64,000 bases of DNA from the NCBI GenBank assembly GCA_963978895.1, contig OZ022241.1, forward strand, positions 19,100,273 to 19,164,272, given 5' to 3'. Numbering within the stretch: the stretch's first letter is position 1; each line of letters starts with the position of its first letter. The position numbers and the translations under genes were made by a program. The notes below the pieces were generated by a model. That model had not been told where the DNA came from. It searched no databases and saw only the letters and a list, made by a program, of their open reading frames with translations. Shown piece by piece: positions 12,519-27,335 of the stretch. The DNA comes from Erpobdella octoculata. Its lineage: Eukaryota > Annelida > Clitellata > Hirudinida > Erpobdellidae.

Positions 12519-12817
12519 ATGATGTATGTATGTATGTATGTATGTATGTATGTATGTATGTATGTATGTATGTATGTATGTATGTATGTATGTATGTATG
12601 TATGTATGTATGTATGTATGTATGTATGTATGTATGTATGTATGTATGTATGTATGTATGTATGTATGTATGTATGTATGTATGTATGTATGTATGTATG
12701 TATGTATGTATGTATGTATGTATGTATGTATGTATGTATGTATGTATGTATGTATGTATGTATGTATGTATGTATGTATGTATGTGTGTATGTATGTATA
12801 TATATATATATATATCA
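12519..12817. repeat. (TGTA)n microsatellite, right side of LINE insertion
   Basis: About 70 nearly perfect TGTA units are followed by a short (TA)n and an ATCC-type degenerate tract. Long ORFs of alternating Met-Tyr-Val-Cys or Ile-His-Thr-Tyr in this stretch are translations of the repeat and not genes. Confidence 0.95.
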
Positions 12818-13240
12818 TTTTTTATCCGTCCTCTATCCATCCACACTTTCATCCATACATCCATCAATTCATCCGTCCATCGATCCTTTCATTTATCCAT
12901 CCTACCATTCAACTCTAGACCTCCGTGTGTACCAATCGTTGACAATAATTTAACTGATTTTATGTATAAAATTACATTTTGTGGGTAAGCTCTTTCTACT
13001 TTTAGCTTTTTTTATTCTTTTAACAATTATATATTACTCCGCATTTTCGCATTTCAAAATTAATCCCCGTTTATTCATTAAACCAAATTTATTCGTTAAG
13101 CAACAAATTAAATTTATTTGTTACTTCACACTTTTTAATTTATATTTAATAAAAATAAAATATTACATTCGTAGAACGTCTCATTGAAGTTCAACATAGT
13201 AATACAGGTGTTTGCAAGAAGATACATACATGTTAGCCAC
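12818..13240. other. No gene seen
   Basis: ATCC-rich degenerate repeat to about 12905, then AT-rich unique sequence. Confidence 0.4.
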
Positions 13241-14090
13241 GTTCACACGCGCAACTGTGTACGCAATACAAACTTCTCAGCCTAATTTTTCACTCCGATG
13301 TTGTAAAGTGCTTGATATTTATAAGCGTTTAAAAAGTCCCACATAAACCGTTCACCGATAACATTAACTTTTCCCGACACGAATCAAGCAAAGCAGAAAA
13401 TGCTATGTGGCAGTATGGTATCGTGGTAGTATGGTATCGGGGTAGTATGGTATCGTGGTAGTATGGTATCGTGGTAGTATGGTATCGTGGTAGTATGGTA
13501 TAGTGGTAGTATGGTATCGTGGTAGTGTTATCGTGGCAGTATGGTATTGTGGTAGTGTGGTATAATGGTAGTTTGTTATCGTTTTAGTATGGTATCCTGG
13601 CAGTATAGTTCACACGCGCAACTGTGTACGCAATACAAACTTCTCAGCCTAATTTTTCACTCCGATGTTGTAAAGTGCTTGATATTTATAAGCGTTTAAA
13701 AAGTCCCACATAAACCGTTCACCGATAAAATTAACTTTTCCCGACACGAATCAAGCAAAGCAGAAAATGCTATGTGGCAGTATGGTATCGTGGTAGTATG
13801 GTATCGTGGTAGTATGGTATCGTGGTAGTATGGTATCGTGGTAGTATGGTATCGTGGTAGTATGGTATCGTGGTAGTATGGTATCGTGGTAGTATGGTAT
13901 CGTGGTAGTATGGTATAGTGGTAGTATGGTATCGTGGTAGTGTTATCGTGGCAGTATGGTATTGTGGTAGTGTGGTATAATGGTAGTTTGTTATCGTTTT
14001 AGTATGGTATCCTGGCAGTATAGTATCTTGGCATTATGGTATCTTGGCAGTATAGTATCGTGGTAGTGTGGTATCGTGGTAGTGTGGTAT
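13241..14090. repeat. 16-bp minisatellite within a 367-bp tandem duplication
   Basis: The 16-bp unit TATGGTATCGTGGTAG is repeated in two blocks, at about 13410-13607 and 13777-14090. Each block is preceded by the same roughly 165-bp unique sequence, starting GTTCACACGCGCAACTG at 13241 and again at 13608. The whole block was therefore duplicated with a 367-bp period, after which the second array grew. Unit variants such as TATAGTGG and TTATCGTTTT recur in the same order in both blocks. Confidence 0.9.
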
Positions 14091-15779
14091 CAAAGACGTA
14101 GCCAGGGGGTGGTTTTTAGGGTTCAAACTTCTGCCGAAATAAAACTTTAAAATATTTCCTTAGGTTCTTAGGTTATAATGCAATTCATTTTTTGTGAAAA
14201 TGTAGTTGGACTAAAATTAGACATATGCGAGTATTTCCCGGTCATCGGGCATTTTTGCAGGAAAACTTAAATCAATCAATCAAATAAAATTTTTATAGCG
14301 CTATTTCCGTAGTGTTCAATAGCGCTCAAACTTGACTAAGTTTTGGAAATTTTCTTGGAAAATAATATCTGCCCCCAGAGCCGTCAAGAGGGGGCTGACG
14401 GGGATTTCGCCACGGGCCTCCCGCTGGGCTGAGGGCCTACCACAGTGGAAAATTTTTAAATTAGATTGTATTGGAGTCAGAAAAACTGCTTTTCTTAAAA
14501 TGTATAACAGATCTTAAAAATTATTACAGAGTGATTTAAATTTGAACTCTCATGCAGCTCATTCATTGTAACACATTAACACATATTCCTCTCGCCAGAA
14601 TCGCCAAAATTTGACAACTTTATTTTATTTTTCCGCCTGATTGAAAATCCATCAAACAGCACAATTTATTTGTGATCTACAAATCGATTCGACCTTTGAA
14701 TGAAACCAGATATATCGATTATTAATTTCCATCTCTCTTCATTCTCATCTTCCCAGATATAAAATATAAAACTAAGGTTCTTCTAAATCATCTTCGCCTT
14801 CATGGTAACATGGGATATAAACATAAATAATAATGACTTCTACCAGCCAATAATTATTTAATATACAAAATAGGAATGACTCTTTTGACTCGCTGCAATA
14901 ATTGAGAAGAAATCTCTACTGTGAATTGTATAACACAGTTATTTATTTCAATTATACGATATATTTATTTCAATTATACAATATATTTATTTCAATTATA
15001 CGATATATTTATTTCAATTATACGATATATTTATTTCAATTATACGATATATTTATTTCAATTATACGATATATTTATTTCAATTATACGATATATTTAT
15101 TTCAATTATACGATATATTTATTTCAATTATACGATATATTTATTTCAATTATATATCGTATGTGCTGGTGTGTAAATTATAGCATACAAACAACTTAGA
15201 ATAAATATTTTCTGCTGTACTGATTTTGTTCACAAACTTGTTTTGTTATTAAGCGATTAATCAGTTTCAGTTAAATTCAATTACTGAAATAATTTTGCCA
15301 GTTTCTACATTTTAACAGACTTTTATTTAGGTTACAATATCTGTTTGTGTGTGGCTTTCTCTGTACGCAAATCTTGCAAGTAAAATTTAACCAGCTTTTT
15401 GACTAGCTAGAAAGCTGATACTTTCAGCATAGCTTTATATTGGATGACAATACATATTTCAATTAAAAAAACTTAATTTGAACATCTTTCGTATTTCTAA
15501 ATCGAGTGTATTTGAAATAAAAGTTTGTGTTAAAAAACTCGTTTTTTCCTTTACTTGTTATTTTTATTTGTAATTTTTTTTACAAGGATTTACTATGATT
15601 CTGAACACGATAATAATAATTATGATAACTAGAGCCCTAGAGGCCCACGAAAGCAAGTTTCCCGGGCTTCATTCTTCCTCTCAACGGGCCTCTCCAGGTC
15701 ATCTGAAATTTTTGAGAAAGGTTAATACCTTTTATAAAAAATATTTTCTTGAACCCTTCCCAACCTGGCTACACCCATG
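14091..15779. mobile_element. hAT-like non-autonomous element inserted in the minisatellite
   Basis: The left end CAAAGACGTAGCCAGG and the right end (reverse complement CATGGGTGTAGCCAGG) form an imperfect inverted repeat. The flanking 8-mers TGTGGTAT (14083-14090) and TGTGGTGT (15780-15787) match at 7 of 8 positions, and the minisatellite pattern resumes immediately after the element. A degraded relative of its left and right parts is visible at about 23910-24110. No transposase frame is present. It holds its own 22-bp minisatellite. The exact TSD is less secure because the target is itself repetitive. Confidence 0.65.
14940..15160. repeat. 22-bp minisatellite
   Basis: About ten near-identical copies of ATTTATTTCAATTATACGATAT in direct tandem, inside the hAT-like element. 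Apparent ORFs are translations of the repeat. Confidence 0.9.
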
Positions 15780-15808
15780 TGTGGTGTCGTGGTAGTGTGG
15801 TTGGTATC

Positions 15809-16532
15809 CAGGGCCACCAAAAAAAACTCGGGCCCCATGGAAATAATTAACCTTCGGTCCCTTTCAAAAACCAATCTTATCGAAAAAAATATTATTTGCT
15901 TTTTCATTTGATTTAATAGCCCTGCATGCTCTGTGTAAGACGTTTAGTGCAAGACGTTTAGGTATCTAATGTATCTATAACATATCTAGAAGACAGAGAG
16001 ACAAGAAGTCTTAAGACTTTCGTCTAATTTACTCTACTCTACTCTACTCTACTCTACTCTACTCTACTCTACTCTACTCTACTCTACTCTAATTTACTCT
16101 ACTCTACTCTACTCTACTCTACTCTACTCTACTCTACTCTACTCTACTCTACTCTACTCTACTCTACTCTACTCTACTCTACTCTACTCTACTCTACTCT
16201 ACTCTACTCTACTCTACTCTACTCTACTCTACTTTACTTTACTTTACTTTACTTTACTTTACTTTATTTTACTTTACTTTACTTTACTTTACTTTACTTT
16301 ACTTTACTTTACTTTACTTTACTTTACTTTACTTTACTAATATAGACAGATAAAACAAATTATACGTAGAAGATGAAGGAACGTTATGACAACTGTTACT
16401 CTGTACCATAGGCAAATTGTTAGGTCTAAGCGTTTGGACCACGTAACTACCTGTAAAGTGCCAAATGACATGGGTTTTTTTTGCAACGAAAGGGGGTCCG
16501 GATCCCCAGGACTCTCCTTGTACCCGCCCCTG
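15809..16532. mobile_element. Possible second hAT-like insertion in the minisatellite
   Basis: The left end begins CAGGGCCACC and the right end reads, reverse-complemented, CAGGGGCGGG. Minisatellite-like TGGTGT/TGTGGTAG sequence resumes at about 16533-16565. Flanking 8-mers do not match convincingly, so this rests on the ends and on the interrupted satellite only. Confidence 0.4.
16030..16338. repeat. Two-block pentanucleotide array (ACTCT)n then (ACTTT)n
   Basis: About 40 ACTCT units (16030-16230, with one AATTT break near 16091) change abruptly to about 20 ACTTT units up to 16338. The two unit types differ by one C/T and do not intermingle. Confidence 0.95.
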
Positions 16533-16985
16533 GTGTCTTGGTGGTGTACTATATTGTGGTAGTATGAAATCGTATAAACTGTCTATTTAACGAATGAGCA
16601 TACTAAAATTGACCAGGTTGTACGATTGTGTGTTGTTACGCAGTTTAGTGACGTATATAATTAATCACTACATAAGACTCAACAACCTAAAACTGCTAAT
16701 ATAATGATACTTCAACTAGTTGTAAGAGAATGAATTAATTAAGAAGCTCGCAATGTCCTTATTACAACCTGCTTTTGCAATCTTCGCAAACGGTTCTCGT
16801 CAATAAAAAAAAACTTATTCGCTACTGCAAACGAGTGGTGGTACTACTAATGGCCATTGAATCCATTTAAAAACATTCCCATTCTAGCCCAGGACTTTGA
16901 ACTTTCATCTCTCTCACTGACCTTAATTGATGACCTTGACAGAACTGTCTTTCTAGGCCCAAAGCCTTTTTCTCCAGGCTTCGTT

Positions 16986-17007
16986 TTCTTTCTTTCTTTC
17001 TATCTTC

Positions 17008-17053
<46 letters not shown>

Positions 17054-17075
17054 CTCTCTCTCTCTCTCTCTCCTC
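16986..17075. repeat. (TTTC)n and (CT)n tract
   Basis: About 15 TTTC units are followed by a CT dinucleotide run. ORFs of Phe-Leu-Ser are artefacts of the repeat. Confidence 0.9.
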
Positions 17076-19170
<2,095 letters not shown>

Positions 19171-19177
19171 TAGTGAT

Positions 19178-19445
<268 letters not shown>

Positions 19446-19650
19446 TTCTCTTTCTCTTTCTTTTTTATTCTCTTTCATTCTCTTTCATTTTCTCTCTCTC
19501 TCATTGTACTTAGATATAATTAGACAATCGTTCTATTTCGACCTTGAATGGATTCGGAAGGATTTAATATTTTTATCGTTCCTCGTTTCATAGTTTTTAC
19601 AATTACTAAAAGTAATTGTATTTTATAATATTATACATACCAGGTGTGCA

Positions 19651-21257
<1,607 letters not shown>

Positions 21258-21637
21258 GTAGTACCCGGCGTTGCCCGGGGTTTTTAGAGGTTTTTCTAAT
21301 GCTTGTCTTTTTCCCTCCCGTTTCCTTCCCCACTTGTTTTGCCGCTCCTGGTATCTTTCCCGCTCCCGCTCCCGCTCGCTTTCCCGTTTCCGATCGCTTT
21401 CCCGCTCCCGGTCACTTTTTTTCCCGATAGCTCTTTCGATCTTGGTCGCTTGGTTGCCCGGTGTTTTTAGAGGTTTTTTTAATGATTGTATCTCTCGTTC
21501 CCGTATTCTTCCCCGCTCCCGGTCGTTTTCCCGTTCCCAGTCGCTTTCGCGCTCGTTCTTTCGATCTCAGTTGCTTTTCCGTTCCCGTGTGCTTCCCCGT
21601 TTCCGCTCATGTATATACATACATATATATATAAATA

Positions 21638-21647
21638 TATATATATA

Positions 21648-21713
<66 letters not shown>
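21638..21713. repeat. (TA)n microsatellite
   Basis: About 75 bp of AT dinucleotides between module A and inverted module B of the composite structure. Confidence 0.9.
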
Positions 21714-21715
<2 letters not shown>

Positions 21716-22667
21716 CTTAAGGCACGCTCCATTAAAAATAATGGCCCATTTTGCGTTTATCAGTTTTCGCGACAAAGCCTCAATAAATCGTAACTTAGAA
21801 GACGAAAGACAATTTTTGATGTCAGTCATTTTATTATTAGCTGGACATTGGCTGACTGCAGTTTCGGAAAACTTTTTTCCATCCTCAGAGCCCGAAAATA
21901 AAGTAACTATTTAACAAAATAAAATGAACGTACCACGTAATATAAATGCAAAAAACAGAACAGAAATCAAAACGTCGAAGGGCACAACTGAAATGTAAAC
22001 AAATTAGGTAACATGAATGGAAGCAGGTGTAGTTAGTAAGTATGTTGCTATGATAGGGCGAAAGTTGTTATTAAAAGGTGAAATGAGAAATTATTGAAAA
22101 TATTTAGTAATATATGGTAAAATGAGGCTTATAACTATAAATGAAATATAACTATTGTTACACGGTATCGGAAAGGAATGAAGAATCAATCTCTATCGGT
22201 ATCTTTTTTATCTCGTTTTCGACGAGAAGTAATATTAGGATTATTAATGATATCAGGAAAGATGTGTTTATTAGGCGAACTTGCATTATTAAGGGCTGGT
22301 GAGGAATCGTGGGACGGTTGAGTGGTAGTATCTTCAGAAGAGCTGTTGCGAAATTATTTTCTAACGTTGCGTAATCGTTCCGTATTGTCTGAGGTCGTTT
22401 GATTTTGATATTATTCTGTTTGATTTCTGTCTACTATTTACTTGTCCTCTTTTCTACTGTTCACCTGGGGCTCTGAAGATAAAAAGTTTCTTTTCGAAAC
22501 TGCAGTCAGCCCAAGTACAGATATAAATAAAATGGCAGACATTAAAAAAGATTTTTTTTTCAAAGTTTCGCTTAATTAAAAATATTTTGCACAAACTGAT
22601 AAACGCCAAATGGGCCATCGTTTTAAACGGAGCATGTCTTAAAGAACAAATTACGCCAGAATACGTT

Positions 22668-22801
<134 letters not shown>

Positions 22802-22935
22802 TAGCGGGGTGCCCGGCATTGCCCGGGGCTTTTTAGAGGTTTTTCTATCGTTTTTCTCTCACGCTCTCGTTTCCTTTCCCGCTTGCTCTCACGCTCCCGG
22901 TCGCTTTCCCACTTTTCGACCACCTAGAGCTCTAA

Positions 22936-22974
<39 letters not shown>

Positions 22975-22992
22975 AATATATATATATATATG

Positions 22993-23163
22993 TGTGTGAA
23001 ACACTGCGTTGAAATGTTTCAAGAGCCTACAAATAGGATGACTAACTGTCACCACAGGTAACGCAAATATTTATAAGACTCTACTAGGAATCGAACCCAC
23101 GTGTCTACGGCAACACCGCCTCGCCTAAATGCAAGCGCTCTTACCAACTGAGCCACCGACCAT
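22993..23163 (-). repeat. tRNA-derived SINE
   Basis: On the minus strand, GGTCGGTGGCTCAGTTGGTAAG (box A, 23160-23139) and GTGGGTTCGATTCC (box B, 23100-23087) are spaced as in a tRNA head with a long variable region. A roughly 90-bp body then ends in a TGTG/TATA tail at 22993. The spacing between boxes is too long and the acceptor pairing too poor for a functional tRNA. Confidence 0.7.
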
Positions 23164-23515
23164 CACCAAAAAAATGATGGCTAGAAGTCTCAGTCTTTCG
23201 GAGCTACTTAACATTAGACTACGACTATGATAGGCTCAGATATATATATATACATGTATGAATTTCTATCTGTTGCATTTTCCTATAAAAAGGACATAAT
23301 TGCACCTCTTTGTTTTTCCATTATAACTTTTTAAAATAATTTTAAAAAAATATTCTAAATAGCCTACCACCTATCCTCAGACCTACCAAATGTACACAAA
23401 ACATTTCATAAAAAAGGGGGAAACGGGAGCGAGAGAGCAAGCGGGGAAGGAAACGGGAGCGAGAGAAAAACAATAGAAAAACCCCGGGCAACGCCGGGTA
23501 CCCCGCTAGTTTTAA

Positions 23516-25230
23516 ATAAATGATTTAAACTATTACGATAGTTAAAAGAATGGAATGATACACAGATCTAAATAATACTTGAAAATTTTCAAACAGAGAC
23601 AGAATAGTAGTTAAATTAGATGGACCTTTCACTTGAGAAATTAAAACATCTTTAACACTTAGTGGAACGTGATACAACAAAAATCAACGATTTTTTAAGT
23701 AAATAAATAACTAAATAAAACAAGGAAGAGGACAACTAAACACATTAAATGTTTAATAATAGGTGAACACTGAACACGTAGCTATACCAAGGGGCATTGT
23801 ACAAACTTTGTAAACGACGTTGAGAACAACAAGGAAAGGCAAGTGTATGGGAAATACCACGAATTAAGACAAGCTATTGCAACCGCCGGGCACTAATCTA
23901 ACACTAATCAATCCCCTCCTGAAATAAAACTTGAAATTATTTTCGTTTGGTTTTAATGTGATTAAATTATTGTGAAAATGTGGTTGAACCACAGATATCT
24001 ATGAATATTTCCCCCAACTCCCGGTCAACGGAAATTTTATGAAAAAGTTAATACCTTTAGATAAAATAATTTCTTTGACACTCCCCGAAACCAAAACCTA
24101 GCTACGTCTAATCATACATACACACACGATTACTTAGATACATATATACGTTAAACAAGCATATTATTATGGGAAACCGTGCATGAGGATGTAAGACTAA
24201 ATAAACTAAACTTATCTTCTGAATTTGATTTCGTTTTCCATTTGGAGAAAATTTCACACAACATACTTTTTAATGTACACTGTTATCTCTATTATATTTT
24301 TATTTTTATGCATATCAAGGTGTGATAAATCATCACTGACAAAAAGATGCAAAAAAAGGTTATGTATGTGTGTGTGTGTGTGTGTACGCAGCACGCAATG
24401 CTGGCAAGTGTGACCTAACTTTGTAGCAGCTTAGCATAACTTAACATAGACATGAAGATTCAAACAGATTGACGATGGATATCAATGAATATTGAGAGAG
24501 GGAAGTTTTATTATTAAATTTATTAATACGTAAAAATAATAATAGTGAATAGTTACCATAATGATGATAAGGTTGCAGTAGCAGCTTATAGTAGTGGTAT
24601 AATATTTTGGCACGTCGACAAACTGTAATAAAGAAACAAAGGAAGAGACACGGATAAGCAAACTCACTAAACCGACATCCCAGGGCACATGAAAAACGCA
24701 CATGCACACATACAAACACACTCAACAAAGTTACGTACTTCTATAAACACAGACATGCACACAAACACACAAACTTGCTCCCAACATTTGCTGTTCATGG
24801 AATGTACACTTACACTACGCACGCTTATGTATGTCGGTGTCCTTGTGTGTGTGTGTGTGTTCATCATTTTCTGTTGTGTACATTTTTAGTGAAATGATTC
24901 AGCATACAGATTCGATGATGATGATTGTGAATATTAATATTATCATTAATATTATTATCGCGGTAGCTAATGTGGTGTCGTGATGATAACGGTCGAGGTA
25001 TGAAGTATGAATCACATAGTAGCGGATGTATTAATCACATTAATCACGACATTAATGGCTACGAAGGAGGTGATGATGATAGTCGGGCCAAAAATGGAGA
25101 CAAATCGTAGAAGAAATTATGACATCTATATTAAGAACTGCATCATTGACTGTAAAGATGTTCATATCTAACTGAAGCACGGGTGTTGATTGAACCAAAA
25201 CGACCCTCTTCAACATCTCTCTCTACCCCC
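23516..25230. other. No gene seen; degraded hAT-like copy and short AC tracts
   Basis: The segment 23910-24110 resembles the ends of the element at 14091-15779 (GTGAAAATGTGGTTG; GTTAATACCTTTA; CCTAGCTACG). Short (TG)n and ACAC tracts lie at 24365-24385 and 24840-24862. No exon supported. Confidence 0.4.
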
Positions 25231-25237
25231 TAGATAT

Positions 25238-25425
<188 letters not shown>

Positions 25426-25482
25426 AAGTGTGTTTAATGTTGACACTATGTCTCCATACTGTACATTTATGTTGGTCAATCA

Positions 25483-26512
25483 CAGTGGCGGATCTACGGG
25501 GGGCGATAGGAGAGATCTCTCCCCGAATGCATTAATTTAATATGTTTTTTAGCCAAAAATCAAGTCCCCACATATTTTTACACACTTTTACTTAACTTGA
25601 TTTCTCTGTCTGTCGTCAAATGTTGCAATCGATTTTAAACTAACTTCCTGATGAGCTAGAGACTTTAAAATTTAAACCTCCGAACTGATTAACAATGCTT
25701 TCTATCAAATTTTCGGATCGATTGGACAAAATTTAATTAAACAATTATTTTTGATATTTTCGTCGAACTATTTATTGTCTATGCTAATATGCTCGTTGTT
25801 TATGTAACATAATGTGGCCTACACAATAGATTACATAAAAGTGTGTTTTTAAAAAACTTTGTTTTTTGATTCACTTGTTTTCAATTAAATATTCTTAGAA
25901 ACTAAAATCTTTTATTTTACCCAAACGCAACTTAAAATATAATTTCAACTCATTTAAATTAATGACAATTAATTAAATGAACTAATATAGAAAAACCATT
26001 GCTTCAAAAGTACCGTTCAGTTTCAGAAATGTGTGACAAGGATTTATTTGAATCAAATTATTTTTTTTTTATAAATATTCTGCCAACAAATCACTGAAAA
26101 AAGTTTTCCTTTTTGGGAAGGTTAAAAACTTGGATGAAGTCATCCATGACCATGGGGGAAGATAGGTTATCAGAATGTACATGCAGATACTATAAAGATT
26201 AAAACTGAAGATATATTTTAAAGATTTGCTTCTAGTAGTGTAAAAGAAATTAAAACTTTGTTTGTGATTGTTTTGAAACGTTACTGTTTATTAGTGTTTA
26301 TTGTTAGGTTTAGTGATTGATTGGTTTTATTTGTTACATTTTTCGGTTAATTTTCTTTTTATAAAAAATTGTAAGTAAAAATTTTGGGTGTATTATTTTC
26401 TGGTTTTCAATAATGACAGTTAGGCCTAACATTGAAGAATGGGGTTTAATTTTATGAAAAAAAAAATTTAATTTTTGCTCCTTTCCCAAAATAATTTCTA
26501 GATCCGCCACTG
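25483..26512. mobile_element. Non-autonomous hAT-type element, 14-bp TIR, 8-bp TSD
   Basis: The element is 1030 bp. Its terminal inverted repeats are identical over 14 bp (CAGTGGCGGATCTA at the left; the same, reverse-complemented, at the right). Flanking 8-mers GTCAATCA (25475-25482) and GTCAACCA (26513-26520) match at 7 of 8 positions. The interior is AT-rich and has no transposase ORF. CAGTGGCGGATC ends are typical of hAT elements in many animals. Confidence 0.85.
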
Positions 26513-26520
26513 GTCAACCA

Positions 26521-27249
26521 TTGAGATGCTGAATGTATGAATGTATGTATGAATGAATGTATGAATGTATGTTTGAATATATGAATGTAGACGTCGATGA
26601 CTTTGGACTTGCCCGGTAGCGGCTACAATAACATCTACGAAGAAAATTAAATGATAAAGAGGTGGTGACGATGATGATGATGAAGAGGTGGTGATGATGA
26701 TGATGAAGAAGTCGTGATGATGATGAAAAGGTGGTGATAATGATGAAGAGGTGGTGATGATGATGAAGATGTGGTGATGATGATGATGATGAAGAGGTGG
26801 TGATGATGATGACACTAGCAAGGATTGTGGCAGGAAATGGTCTCTGAACTTTTTAATTAATCGAAAACGTTTGATCAAATAATGATGGTAATAATAGGAA
26901 AAATAATAATTATAACAATGGTAAAGATGTTAGTATTTATAATCCTTATTATTTTATTATGATTAAAAATATTTCATCACAAGATTTTACAGCTAAACAT
27001 TTTTAGATAATAAAGACTAAGATGTTAATTATGAAGTCGAGGAAGATGAAGTTTGAGTTTGGCAACTGTGATGATTATGATGATTATAGGTCGAAAGAGA
27101 GCAGCGGTGATACAAATAAAACCTAAGAAGAACCGAGTGAGGAGAGAGATATGGAAAAGAAAGAGGAGAATTCTGCTTTCTGGAAGAGATGGAAGACAGA
27201 GAAAACAGAGTGCGTGGAAGTAGGAAAGAACAACAAAACTACTGAGAGA

Positions 27250-27331
<82 letters not shown>

Positions 27332-27335
27332 CAGC
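26521..27335. repeat. GATGAT/GTGGTGATGATGATGAAGAG minisatellite and (AG)n
   Basis: A 20-24-bp unit built of GAGGTGGTGATGATGATGA is repeated at about 26660-26812. AT-rich sequence follows, and a (GA)n run of about 80 bp at 27250-27330. No gene. Confidence 0.85.

Noticed and set aside
12506..12988. Long ORFs of repeated Met-Tyr-Val-Cys / Ile-His-Thr-Tyr
   Set aside because: They are the TGTA microsatellite read in several frames on both strands.
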